Shown here: one piece after another, positions 8,050-17,410 of the stretch
Layout of the letters: each line of letters opens with the position of its first letter
Position numbering within the stretch: the stretch's first letter is position 1
NCBI RefSeq assembly: GCF_001865995.1
Contig: NZ_MLQQ01000001.1
Span: 496,001-560,000 of the forward strand
DNA length: 64,000 bases
Source: Anaerobacillus arseniciselenatis
GTDB taxonomy: Bacteria; Bacillota; Bacilli; Bacillales; Anaerobacillaceae
Direction: 5' to 3'
Notes under the pieces: model-generated
Databases searched by the model: none
What the model was told of the DNA's origin: nothing
What the model saw: only the letters and a program-made list of their open reading frames with translations
Translations under genes and position numbers: made by a program

Positions 8050-9882
8050 TCATTCTTCAACATTGAAATATCGAGCTTCAGGGTGAGCAAATACCATCGC
8101 AGAAACGGAAGCTTCCGGATCCATCATGTATTCATCTGTTAAGGTAATTCCGATTTCTTGCGGATTTAACAGTTCGAAAAGCTTTTTCTGGTCTGCTAAA
8201 TCAGGGCATGCTGGATATCCAAAAGATACCCTCATTCCTTGGTACTTTGCAGAAAAGCGTTGTTGCATCTTTAATTCAGGATCATCTGGAATTCCCCATG
8301 AATTTCGCATCGAATGATGAAGCTGTTCAGCAAAGGCTTCAGCTAATTCAAGTGCTGTTGCTTGTAATAAATGACTTTTTAAATATTCACCTTGCTCTTT
8401 CCATTCGTTCGCTAGTTGTCTGACTCCTACTCCTGCGGTAACTGCAAAGAAACCGACATAATCGATTTCTCCTGATGAGATCGGACGAACGAAATCTGCT
8501 AAACATAAATACGGCTCTTTCGTTTGCCTTGGGAAGGTAAAGCGTTGAATTTCCTCAGTTCCGTTTTTAGGATCATAAATAATGATATCATCCCCCTCTG
8601 ATTGAGCAGGAAAAAATTGATAAATACCTTGTGCTTTTATAAGCTGATTTTTAACAATATCATTAAATAAATCATCCACTTTCTCTTTAAGGTCAACGGC
8701 TTTTTCATTACCTTCCTTTAATAAACGATCGACTTTCCCCTTTAAACCTAAATGTTTACCTAATAATGTTTGTAAGTTTATATAAGGCTTTATATGTGTC
8801 AACTTATAATCTATATACGAATGTTTCGTTAAGTCGTTCGGAACATGTATCGGTGTAGTCGTCGATACAGTTGACCTCCTTTGTACGACAGGTCTTTCGG
8901 TTATTTTTTCTTCCTCTAAAGTCTCAATTTTCCCACTAACATCTTTTTGCTTATTTACTTCCTTTATCGCACCTTGTTTATTAAAAAGTTTATTTGCTAA
9001 TTCTAATCCATTCATCGCATCTTTCGCATAAAGAACATTTCCATCGTACTGCGCTTGAATTTTTGTTTCCGTAAACTTTCTAGTTAGCGCAGCCCCACCA
9101 ACTAATACTGGGATTGATATTTTTTGTTCTCGTAAATCATTAGCTGTCAGTACCATTTGCTGGGCAGACTTCACCAATAGACCTGATAGGCCAATCGCAT
9201 CTGGTTTTTCTCTTTTTATAGCCTCAATTAATTCATTTGAAGTAACTTTGATCCCTAAGTTAACAACTTTAAATCCGTTATTACTCAATATGATTTCGAC
9301 TAAATTTTTACCGATATCGTGAACATCACCTTTAACAGTGGCTAGTAAAATTTTTCCTTTTCCACTATCATCTTTTTTCTCCATAAATTGTTCTAAAAAC
9401 TGAACAGATGCTTTCATCACTTCTGCACTTTGTAATACTTCAGCTACGATCAATTCATTGTTATTAAATAACTTCCCTACTGTATCCATTCCGTCCATCA
9501 AAGGGCCATTAACGACTTCTAATGGAGTCGCATATTTTTGTAATGCTAATTGTAAATCCGGGATAAGCCCCTCTTTTGTCCCTTCTACGATATAACTATG
9601 CAATCGCTCTTCTAAGGATAAATTTTCTTGCGCTTTCTTTTCTTCTTTCTTTTTCCCCCGATAAAAAGCAGTAAACTCAGCTAATATTTCATCGGTCGTA
9701 TCAAAAAGTAATTTTTCAGCTAAAGCGCGTTCTTCTTCTCGTATAGAAGCAAACCTCTCTAATTTTTCAGTATTGACGATCGCAAAATCAAGCCCGGCTT
9801 GTGTACAGTGATACAAAAATACCGAATTTAAAATTTCTCTTCCTACTGGTGGAAGACCGAAAGAAACATTACTAATACCTAA
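8050..9882 (-). pseudogene. metH: metH 3' remnant (cobalamin-dependent methionine synthase)
   Basis: The C-terminal half of MetH. It begins inside the pterin-binding domain (LGISNVSFGLPPVG, in frame from 9882), then has the helical cap, the B12-binding domain with the cobalamin motif GDVHDIGK and SGLLVKS, and the AdoMet activation domain up to GYPACPD and MFAHPEARYFNVEE. The homocysteine domain and most of the folate domain are absent. MetH is normally about 1150 residues; about 610 are left. It joins yitJ sequence directly and out of frame, so neither protein is whole. An ATG at 9816 could give a 588-residue fragment, but without substrate domains it could not make methionine. Confidence 0.9.
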
Positions 9883-10604
9883 ACAAGTCTACCATCTTTA
9901 TAATCTGGCAAACTCGCATTAGGATAAGCTGATAAATAGGAATTTGTTAACAGAGGGACCTCAGCAAACGATTGAAGCATATGGAAAGGTCCCATCCGAC
10001 AATTCATGCCAACAATATCAGCACCTAAATCTTCTAAAGAAAGTAATGCGTCTTTTAGAGCAATCCCTCCATGTAATACACCGACCTCATCTAAAGAAAC
10101 GTGAGCAACAATCGGTTTATCCGTCGCTTTTCTAGCAATAGTTAAACACTTTACTAATTCTTCAAAATCATAAAAAGTTTCTAAGAGTAAACCATCGATA
10201 TCGCATTGTAACAAAGTATCCATCTGGTCTTCAAAACTTTCTACGATATCGTCGATTGATTGTGCCCTTTTTTGAAATCCTCTGATACCGCCAATCGTTC
10301 CTAACACATGTATATCATTGTTAACTGCAGCAAAACGTGCACATTGGACAGCTTGTTCATTAATTCTTTTAGTTTGGTGTTCTAACCCGTGTCGCGCTAA
10401 TTTTATTTTATTAGCCGCGTACGTATTCGTCTGAATCACGTTCGAGCCAGCCTTAATATATGCATCATGTACTTGTTCTACTTTTTTAGGGTCAGTTATA
10501 TTCAACTCTTCAAAACAGCGATCTAGCCCTTGTAAATAAAGAAATGTTCCGATTGCACCATCGCCAATTAACGTTTTCGTTTTAAGTTGTTCTATTAAAC
10601 TCAT
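9879..10604 (-). pseudogene. yitJ: yitJ 5' remnant (homocysteine S-methyltransferase domain)
   Basis: The first about 240 residues of a YitJ-type homocysteine methyltransferase/methylenetetrahydrofolate reductase fusion: LIGDGAIGTFLY, TNTYAANKIKL, GLLLETFYD, GMNCRMGPFHML, then PNASLPDYKDGRLV and a TAG. YitJ is about 610 residues. The sequence stops before the GGCC pair that supplies the other two zinc-binding cysteines, and the whole reductase domain is missing. Immediately after the stop the sequence becomes metH in another frame. ATG at 10604 has AAAGGAAGAG upstream. The domain lacks its zinc site and should be inactive. Confidence 0.88.
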
Positions 10605-10652
10605 AATCTCTTCCTTTCTCGCCAAAGCTAGCTCACTATTCACTTATTAAAA

Positions 10653-11810
10653 TTAAGAGTCCATTAATTCGAGTGCATGCTTAAAGTCATTCAATAAATC
10701 GTCTACGTTCTCCAACCCAACCGAAAGCCTAAGTAGCCCATCACTTATTCCACGCTTTTCTCGTTCTTCTTTTGGCATCGATCCGTGAGACATTGTCGCT
10801 GGATACGACAAAATTGACTCCACTGCACCTAAACTAACCGCAAATACGGGGAGATTTACATTTTCTACAAAGAATTTCGCCTGTTCCCTTTTAGAAAATT
10901 CAAAAGATAGAACCGCGCCATGACTTGTAGATTGTTGCTCTTGTACTTCTCTACCAGGATGAGTGTTCAAGCCCGGATAATAAACTCGACTAATTTCGTT
11001 ACGCTCGTTTAACCAATTAGCGATCGTCTCTGCTGCCTTGGAACTAGCTTCCATTCGAACTTGTAATGTTTTTAATCCTCTTAACACTAACCAACTATCT
11101 TGAACCCCTAAAATAGCACCAAATGAATTGTGTAAAAAAGCAAGACGAGCTCCTAAGTCCTTATCTTTAACAACAGCAAGACCAGCAACAACATCACTAT
11201 GTCCACCTAAAAATTTTGTTGCGCTATGAAGAACAATATCTACACCTAGATCTAACGGTCGCTGGAAAACTGGTGTCAAAAACGTGTTATCACAAAACGT
11301 TAAACAATGATGAGATTTTGCGATTTTTACAATTTCACGGATATCGGTAATTTTTAACGTCGGATTAGACGGTGTTTAAATATAAATTAATTTCGTTGTT
11401 GGTTTTATATGTTTAATTACTTCATCGGTATTTGTCATATCGACAAAAGAATGCTCGATACCAAATCGAGGTAAAACTTCCGTCACAAAACGATACGTCC
11501 CTCCGTAAACATCTTCTGTAATGACAACATGATCCCCTTTAGAAAGGAGCATAAATGCCGTTGATATAGCTGCCATTCCTGAAGAAAAAGCGAACCCCCT
11601 CGCCCCCCCCTCTAGTTCAGCTATTACTTCTTCTAGCGCATTTCTCGTCGGATTTGATCCCCTTGCATAATCATACTCTCCAAAATCATCAAAAGAGTGT
11701 TGATGAAACGTAGAAGAGTGTTGAATTGGCACACTTACAGCCCCTGTTACAGGATCCACTTTATGTTCGTTATGCAATAATTTCGTTTGAATAGTTACGT
11801 TATTAGTCAA
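10653..11810 (-). pseudogene. metC: metC, cystathionine beta-lyase, broken by one nonsense codon
   Basis: PLP-dependent Cys/Met-metabolism family enzyme that cleaves cystathionine to homocysteine. The reading frame is intact except for a TAA at 11376-11378, where the family has Glu in LIYIETPSNP (here LIYI, stop, TPSNPTLKIT). This splits it into 144 codons and a downstream part. PLP lysine in SATKFLGGHSD is present downstream. A single G-to-T change would explain the stop, so the lesion is recent or a sequencing error. TTG start with GGAGG eight bases upstream. Follows metI by 12 bases. Confidence 0.9.
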
Positions 11811-11822
11811 TACATTCGCCTC

Positions 11823-12926
11823 CTATAAAACTGTTGAAAAAGCTTGTGAAATATCATCAATTAAATCTTCTTCGTTTTCGATCCCGACAGATAATCTTAA
11901 TAGGCGCTTACACACACCATACTTTTCACGTAATACTTCTGGAATATCAGCATGTGTTTGCGTCGTCGGATAAGTAATTAAACTTTCAACACCACCAAGA
12001 CTTTCAGCAAAAGTAATTAATTTAAATTGTTTTAACAACGGATTGATCCACTCTTCATTTTTCACTCTAAAAGAAAGCATACCGCCTTTTTTAGGGTATA
12101 AAACCTCTGTAACTGCGGAGTGATTTCGTAAAAATTGTTCAAGAACTTTCGCATTTTCTTCATGCTTTTTCATTCTTAGAGCTAATGTTTTCATCCCTCT
12201 AATTAATAACCAGGAATCTAAAGGGGATAGACTCGCTCCAATTCCATTATGGAAAAAGGCAATCTTTTCACATAACTCTTCTCCACGAGCTACAATAAGT
12301 CCCGCTAAAACATCATTATGTCCTCCTAAATACTTCGTAGCACTATGGATGACAATATTTGCCCCATCTTCTAGAGGACGTTGCAAGAGCGGCGTAAAAA
12401 AAGTATTATCAACAATTAATAGTAAATCGTTCCTCTTTGATACTTCACTTACTTGCTTTATATTAATTTCTTGCATTAATGGGTTTGTTGGTGTTTCGAT
12501 AAAAATAGCTTTTGTAGAAGCCGTAACTAAAGTCTGTAATTCATCATAGTTTTCTCCGTCCCAATAATGGAATGAAACTCCCCAATGTTTCCAACCTTGT
12601 TCAAATAATCGATATGTTCCACCATATAAATCTTGGCAAACAATGATTTCATCTCCTTCTTTAAACATCGCCATAACCGTTTGAATGGCAGCCATTCCCG
12701 AACTACAGGCAAAACCGTTATCGCCCCCTTCTAATTGAGCAATCCCATCTTCTAATAGATGTCTAGTCGGATTTCCTGTTCTACTATAATCATAACCTGT
12801 TGATTCACCAATTCCTTCGTGACGATAAGCCGTTGAAAAGTATACAGGAGGATTAATTGCACCTGTTTTCGCATCGCTACGATTTCCTAACTGAACTAAA
12901 TTTGTTTCTAGATGTTTATATCCCAT
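11823..12926 (-). CDS. metI: Cystathionine gamma-synthase / O-acetylhomoserine thiolyase
   Basis: A 367-residue PLP enzyme that condenses an activated homoserine with cysteine (or sulfide) in methionine synthesis. It has YSRTGNPTR, SSGMAAI, the Asp of VDNTFFTPLLQRP, the PLP lysine in SATKYLGGHND, and the C-terminal LRLSVGIEN. B. subtilis MetI is 373 residues. The ATG is preceded by GAGGAGGAG. First gene after the SAM riboswitch and the only undamaged gene in this operon. O-acetylhomoserine thiolyase activity alone could still make homocysteine, bypassing MetC. Confidence 0.92.
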   Translation of the reverse strand: MGYKHLETNLVQLGNRSDAKTGAINPPVYFSTAYRHEGIGESTGYDYSRTGNPTRHLLEDGIAQLEGGDNGFACSSGMAAIQTVMAMFKEGDEIIVCQDLYGGTYRLFEQGWKHWGVSFHYWDGENYDELQTLVTASTKAIFIETPTNPLMQEINIKQVSEVSKRNDLLLIVDNTFFTPLLQRPLEDGANIVIHSATKYLGGHNDVLAGLIVARGEELCEKIAFFHNGIGASLSPLDSWLLIRGMKTLALRMKKHEENAKVLEQFLRNHSAVTEVLYPKKGGMLSFRVKNEEWINPLLKQFKLITFAESLGGVESLITYPTTQTHADIPEVLREKYGVCKRLLRLSVGIENEEDLIDDISQAFSTVL

Positions 12927-12979
12927 CTTCTTCTCCTCCTCACTTTATCACTTTAATATGATAAAATAGATATTATGAT

Positions 12980-13133
12980 AAAACCCTTCTTCTAAAATAA
13001 GAAGAAGGGACTAATTGCACGAACTTCTTCTTATCTTTCAAACTTCATACAGCTTGATGGATTTAGCACCTGACCTTTCGGCTGGTTGCTGAGATTTCAT
13101 AGGGCCACGTCCCTCCATCTCTCTCGATAAGAA
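12980..13133 (-). promoter_or_regulatory. SAM-I (S-box) riboswitch with terminator, upstream of metI
   Basis: The minus strand carries the S-box landmarks in order: CTTATCGAGAGAG (from 13131), GGAGGGACGTGGCCC, ATGAAATCTCAGCAACC, AAGGTCAGGTGCTAA, then the closing AAGATAAG. The expression platform is a terminator with arms agaagaaggg/cccttcttct (13009-12984) and a short T-run. When SAM is abundant the aptamer should terminate transcription. The core is close to consensus, so sensing is probably still working. Confidence 0.93.
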
Positions 13134-13182
13134 TTATTTAATTTTTTGAATTTAATGAATTTCACTTAATTGATTGATTATT

Positions 13183-13211
13183 AAACTACACTATTTTTTT
13201 ATAAATTGCAA
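13183..13211 (-). promoter_or_regulatory. Possible sigma-A promoter for the met operon
   Basis: TTGCAA (13211-13206) and TAGTTT (13188-13183) lie 17 bases apart on the minus strand, about 50 bases before the riboswitch. The -10 box is a poor match. Lies between the riboswitch and MITE copy B1. Confidence 0.3.
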
Positions 13212-13224
13212 ATATTTTTTACCT

Positions 13225-13343
13225 GAGTGAATTTCATAATTACCAAAAACGAGCCACATCAAGCAATATATAGTTTGCGAATGGTTTTGACGCAACTATA
13301 TATTGATCTTCGTGGCGAAAATAATGAATTATGAAATTCATTA
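13225..13343. mobile_element. Family B MITE copy B1 (119 bp)
   Basis: Starts GAGTGAATTTCATAATT and ends AATTATGAAATTCATTA, near-perfect inverted repeats, with inner pairs CAATATATAGTT/AACTATATATTG and GCCAC/GTGGC, so the whole unit folds on itself. Flanked by ACCT on both sides (13221-13224, 13344-13347). Confidence 0.88.
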
Positions 13344-13388
13344 ACCTACTATGTAAATGCATATAAATTATTACTATAGGTCCTTAAC

Positions 13389-13556
13389 TCATTCTGGATT
13401 TGCATCTATTATTAAATCTTGCTCATTTCCGCAAACACAACGTTTAAATCCCGTCTCATACTGACCTTCATTATTGCGCTTCCCGCGTAAAATAAATTTT
13501 TCGCCACACTCTTGACAACGAACGGTTATTTTAAATCTTTGTTTACTTTCTGTCAC
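13389..13556 (-). CDS. Small zinc-ribbon protein
   Basis: A 55-residue reading frame too short for most gene finders: VTESKQRFKITVRCQECG, then a basic stretch, then FKRCVCGNEQDLIIDANPE. Two cysteine pairs (CQEC and CVC) can form one zinc ribbon. GTG start with GGGGTG seven to eight bases upstream. Lies alone between the met riboswitch region and prsW. Function unknown; nucleic-acid or protein binding is likely for so small a ribbon. Confidence 0.65.
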   Translation of the reverse strand: MTESKQRFKITVRCQECGEKFILRGKRNNEGQYETGFKRCVCGNEQDLIIDANPE

Positions 13557-13732
13557 CAGCTACACCCCATTTAAAATAATAATTTCTTATAATTTTGAAC
13601 ACGCACTTCTATTATCTTTACCCAAAATAAAGTTTTTTTTCACTTAGTTTTTGTTTTACTTAAAACTTTTCTTTAGTTCTTTTAGGTATAAATTGTTCTA
13701 TTCCAAGAGCCCTGCAAGAAAAATATAAGCCT

Positions 13733-14380
13733 TTATTTGTAAGGAGTATTTGCTAACTTGACCTTTCGCAACGCTATTGACCATAAGAAAATCATAAAAG
13801 GTAACATTATGTAAACCCAATACTGTTGCACGTGTAAAATATAATCATAAATCCCGTGCAAAAGCCACGGTAAAAATAAAGATAATACAACGAGCTTACT
13901 CTTAGCTCTACTTTCAGTGATCGCCGCCTTCCCTAGGTAGTAACCCATAACTACTCCAAATAAAGCATGACTTGAAACAGGTAACAATGCACGGAAAATA
14001 GCTTGATCAACACCAAAGACAATTAAATAAAATATGTTTTCCATCGTTGCAAAACCTAGAGATATAGAAACACCGTAAACAATCCCATCGTAATGTTGAT
14101 CAAATTGTTCATTTTTATAAAAAATATAAAATAAAATAAACCATTTAAAAAACTCTTCAAATAAAGCAGCTGAAACGAAAGCTTGCAAAAACTTACTTAA
14201 TAATAGTCCTTCTTCTTGAAAGGCATATTGAAGTACGATAACTGGGAAAACTAGTAATACACCATAAATAAAGCTTCGAACAACCATCGAAAGTGGCTCT
14301 GAATTATATTTATCTTTCAAATAAAAAAAACAAAGTAAAGCAATGCTCGGTGCTAAACTGGCAAAAATTATACTTACCAT
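13733..14380 (-). CDS. prsW: PrsW-family intramembrane glutamic protease
   Basis: 215 residues with about seven or eight membrane segments. The family motifs are present: FEEFFKW (about residue 75), HALFGVVMGYYLG and LHGIYDYIL. In B. subtilis PrsW makes the site-1 cut in anti-sigma factor RsiW, which activates sigma-W under envelope stress; the same role is inferred, although no rsiW/sigW is in the window. Position near gudB agrees with B. subtilis ypdC/prsW. Confidence 0.9.
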   Translation of the reverse strand: MVSIIFASLAPSIALLCFFYLKDKYNSEPLSMVVRSFIYGVLLVFPVIVLQYAFQEEGLLLSKFLQAFVSAALFEEFFKWFILFYIFYKNEQFDQHYDGIVYGVSISLGFATMENIFYLIVFGVDQAIFRALLPVSSHALFGVVMGYYLGKAAITESRAKSKLVVLSLFLPWLLHGIYDYILHVQQYWVYIMLPFMIFLWSIALRKVKLANTPYK

Positions 14381-14546
14381 TAGTTTAAAAATTCCTCTCG
14401 ATTTAATAAGCCTAATCAGTCGTCAAAGTAAATTTCCATGTACTATTGACGCTTGCATTTTCCTTATCGTATCATGTTTCTTTTTTGTTTGTAAAAAAGA
14501 ATTTTAGATCTACTTAACAATTATAATTTGTTATTCAATATTTTAT

Positions 14547-14575
14547 TTGAGAATAGTTGAGAAAATAATTACAAT
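14547..14575 (+). promoter_or_regulatory. Sigma-A promoter of ansA
   Basis: TTGAGA (14547-14552), 17-base spacer, TACAAT (14570-14575). Each box is one or two bases from consensus. The start site would be near 14582, 70 bases before the ATG. Confidence 0.7.
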
Positions 14576-14651
14576 ATATTTATAAACTAATTTTCATCAC
14601 TCATAAACAAACTTATTTTGATCAAAATAAAACTTTTAAAGGATGATCGTT

Positions 14652-15623
14652 ATGAAGAAAATTTTAATCTTACATACAGGCGGTACCATTGCAATGAGTG
14701 AAGATGACAAAACTGGTGCTGTTACACCTGGTGAAAAAAATCCGTTAAACGATGACTTAGATGCTTTAAAAAAGCATGCTTTTATTACATCAGAACAATA
14801 TTTCAATATACCTTCCCCTCATATGACCCCCGAGCTAATGTTTCAATTAGCTAAGCACATTGATGAAAGGGTTGTAAAAGAATGTTTTGAAGGCGTGATT
14901 GTTACTCATGGCACAGATACTCTTGAAGAAACCGCTTATTTACTTGATCTTCTCGTACAAACAAGTATCCCCGTGATTGTCACAGGAGCGATGCGTTCAA
15001 GTAATGAAATAGGTGCGGATGGACCATATAATTTAATGGCAGCCTTAAAAGTAGCGATTTGTGATGATGCTTTTAGAAAAGGTGTGTTAGTCGTATTAAA
15101 TGACGAAATTCATGCTGCAAAAAACGTCACTAAAACACATACGAGTAATATCGCCACATTCCAAAGCCCTCAATACGGTCCTATAGGAATCGTAACAAAA
15201 CGGGGGGTATTTTTTCATCACATACCATCGAAACGTGACAGTTACAACATTAGCCATTTATCCAAAAAAGTATTACTGCTAAAAGCTTTTGCCGGAATGG
15301 AAGACAGTATCTTTGATGCGATAACAAATATGAAAATTGACGGCTTAGTTATCGAAGCTTTCGGACAAGGTAATTTACCACCGAATATTGTACCGAGTTT
15401 AGAGCGATTGATGTCAAATAAAATTCCAGTCGTTCTCGTTTCAAGATGCTTTAACGGTATTGTACAAGATACTTACGGATATGATGGTGGTGGAAAGCAA
15501 CTAAAAAAACGCGGTGTTATTTTTACAAACGGATTAAACGGTCAAAAAGCACGACTCAAATTAATGGTCGCACTACAATTAACAGATGATTTTGAGGAAT
15601 TACAGGAGTTATTTTTGAACTAA
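14652..15623 (+). CDS. ansA: Type I L-asparaginase
   Basis: Cytoplasmic enzyme that hydrolyses asparagine to aspartate and ammonia. 323 residues from the ATG at 14652 (AAAGGA eight bases upstream). Catalytic motifs are seen: ILHTGGTIAM (first Thr), VTHGTDTLEET (second Thr and Asp) and the Lys in GPYNLMAALK. B. subtilis AnsA is 329 residues. An ATG nine bases earlier is too close to the Shine-Dalgarno sequence. Single gene, convergent with gudB; no ansB follows. Confidence 0.95.
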   Translation: MKKILILHTGGTIAMSEDDKTGAVTPGEKNPLNDDLDALKKHAFITSEQYFNIPSPHMTPELMFQLAKHIDERVVKECFEGVIVTHGTDTLEETAYLLDLLVQTSIPVIVTGAMRSSNEIGADGPYNLMAALKVAICDDAFRKGVLVVLNDEIHAAKNVTKTHTSNIATFQSPQYGPIGIVTKRGVFFHHIPSKRDSYNISHLSKKVLLLKAFAGMEDSIFDAITNMKIDGLVIEAFGQGNLPPNIVPSLERLMSNKIPVVLVSRCFNGIVQDTYGYDGGGKQLKKRGVIFTNGLNGQKARLKLMVALQLTDDFEELQELFLN

Positions 15624-15624
15624 A

Positions 15625-15662
15625 AATCGAAGCGCTCGAAGGGCTAGGCGCTGAAGCTAGAC
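15625..15662. repeat. Fragment of a Bacillus 'GCGCTGGAGCTAGAC'-type repeat
   Basis: AAGCGCTCG...GGCGCTGAAGCTAGAC resembles the sequence at 60668-60695 (AAAAGCGTAGGCGCTGGAGC) and 28403-28425. Short fragments of a repeat common in bacilli. Confidence 0.5.
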
Positions 15663-15669
15663 AAGAAGC

Positions 15670-15724
15670 AAAAGGGACTGTCCAATAAGTGTATGACACT
15701 TTATCTTTGGACAGCCCTTTTTTG
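15670..15724. terminator. Bidirectional terminator, short family C palindrome
   Basis: AAAAGGGACTGTCCAA pairs with TTGGACAGCCCTTTTTT; the loop holds AAGTGTATGACACTT. Between convergent ansA and gudB, with A and T runs outside for both directions. Confidence 0.85.
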
Positions 15725-15742
15725 ATTGTACTAGTTAAATGG

Positions 15743-17008
15743 TTAAATCCACCCTCTAAAGCGAGAAGCTTCTGCCATTTTACGAACCCCTACCATATAT
15801 GCAGCTAAGCGCATGTCAACTTTTCGTGTTGCAGCGATTCGATAAACATTTTCAAAAGAAGTTACCATGACACTTTCCAATTTCTTTTCAATTTCTTCTT
15901 CCGTCCAATAATAGCCTTGGTTGTTTTGGACCCATTCAAAATAAGATACGGTTACTCCTCCTGCACTAGCAAGAACATCAGGAACAAGAAGAATGTCTCT
16001 TTCAGTTAATATTTTTGTTGCTTCGATTGTTGTCGGACCATTCGCTGCTTCAACAACAATTTTAGCTTTAATGTTTCTTACATTTTCTTCGGTAATTTGA
16101 TTTTCAATCGCTGCCGGTACTAAAATATCACATTCTAATTCTAAAAGTTCCTTATTAGTGATGGTATCTTTAAATAATTTTGTAACAGTACCAAAGCTAT
16201 CACGACGATCTAATAAATAATCGATATCTAAGCCTTCAGGGTCATATAGAGCCCCGTAAGCATCAGAAATTCCAACCACTTTTGCTCCAGCATCGTGCAT
16301 AAACTTAGCTAAAAAGCTCCCTGCATTTCCAAACCCTTGAATAACGACACGGGCATTTTCGATGCTGAAACCTTTCTTTTTCGCGGCTTCTCTAATACAG
16401 ATCGTAACTCCTTTAGCCGTTGCAGTTTCTCTACCGTGGGAACCCCCTAACACAATCGGCTTTCCAGTAATAAAGCCTGGTGAGTCAAACTCTTTTATTC
16501 TGCTATACTCATCCATCATCCATGCCATAATTTGTGAGTTCGTAAATACATCAGGTGCAGGAATATCTTTAGTAGGACCAACAATTTGACTAATCGCTCG
16601 TACGTAACCTCTACTTAAACGTTCTAATTCACGAAAAGACATTTCACGAGGATCACAAATAATACCGCCTTTTCCTCCCCCGTATGGTAAATCAACGATC
16701 CCTGCTTTTAAACTCATCCAAACAGAAAGTGCTTTAACTTCTTTTTCGGTAACATTCGGATGAAAGCGAACTCCACCTTTTGTCGGACCAACCGCATCAT
16801 TATGTTGGGCACGATAACCAGTGAAAATTTTTATTGAGTCATCATCCATTCGAACTGGGATTCGAACAGTTAATAATCTAATTGGTTCCTTCATTAACTC
16901 GAAAACTTCGTCTGAATAACCAAGTTTATCTAGCGCTTTCTTGATGACCGTTTGTGTTGACTTTAAAACATCTGTAGATTCATTGTTACTACTTACGTTG
17001 CTAGCCAT
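15743..17008 (-). CDS. gudB: NAD-specific glutamate dehydrogenase
   Basis: Catabolic hexameric enzyme that oxidises glutamate to 2-oxoglutarate and ammonia. 421 residues from the ATG at 17008 (AGAGGTG six bases upstream). Substrate-site motifs PTKGGVRFHP, the catalytic-lysine block LPYGGGKGGI, the VIQGFGNAGS Rossmann loop and EAANGPTT are all intact. No sign of the 9-bp duplication that makes B. subtilis 168 gudB cryptic. Located as in B. subtilis near mecB; ammonia from AnsA and glutamate from deamidation link the neighbours. Confidence 0.95.
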   Translation of the reverse strand: MASNVSSNNESTDVLKSTQTVIKKALDKLGYSDEVFELMKEPIRLLTVRIPVRMDDDSIKIFTGYRAQHNDAVGPTKGGVRFHPNVTEKEVKALSVWMSLKAGIVDLPYGGGKGGIICDPREMSFRELERLSRGYVRAISQIVGPTKDIPAPDVFTNSQIMAWMMDEYSRIKEFDSPGFITGKPIVLGGSHGRETATAKGVTICIREAAKKKGFSIENARVVIQGFGNAGSFLAKFMHDAGAKVVGISDAYGALYDPEGLDIDYLLDRRDSFGTVTKLFKDTITNKELLELECDILVPAAIENQITEENVRNIKAKIVVEAANGPTTIEATKILTERDILLVPDVLASAGGVTVSYFEWVQNNQGYYWTEEEIEKKLESVMVTSFENVYRIAATRKVDMRLAAYMVGVRKMAEASRFRGWI

Positions 17009-17145
17009 TTTATTCACCTCTAAAATTTTTCTATCTTATCTAGTTTAAAATGAAAGCCTTTACATATATACTATAAAGAAGTTGAGACATTTTTTCCACC
17101 AAACTTTTAATATTTTTTTAAAATATTTTTAAAAATCATTAAAAG

Positions 17146-17264
17146 GAGTGAATTTCATAATTACCAAAAACGAGTCACACTAAACAATATATAGTTTGCG
17201 AACGGTTTTGACGCAACTATATATTGATCTTAGTGGCGAGAATCATGAATTATGAAATTCATTA
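17146..17264. mobile_element. Family B MITE copy B2 (119 bp)
   Basis: Same terminal and inner inverted repeats as B1. Flanked by exact AAAG on both sides (17142-17145, 17265-17268). Lies in the gap upstream of gudB. Confidence 0.88.
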
Positions 17265-17282
17265 AAAGGCCCTTTTTAAATA

Positions 17283-17400
17283 AAAAAAGGGCTGTCTCAT
17301 AAGTGTCTGATACCAGGGAGAACTTACCAAATATAGACGTATAAATTTATTATCCGTCTATATTTGGTGCCTAACGGTGTCTGACACTAGGACAGCGCCT
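17283..17400. repeat. Family C long palindrome
   Basis: Outer arms AAAAAGGGCTGTC...GACAGCGCC, then AGTGTCTGA.../...GGTGTCTGACACT, and a core of ACCAAATATAGACG...CGTCTATATTTGGT. Ends 11 bases from the ddl stop and may terminate ddl. Confidence 0.8.
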
Positions 17401-17410
17401 TTATGTTTTC

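Noticed and set aside
15743-17008. Cryptic gudB with the 9-bp duplication known from B. subtilis 168
   Set aside because: The catalytic region reads normally with no tandem 3-residue duplication, so the gene should be active.
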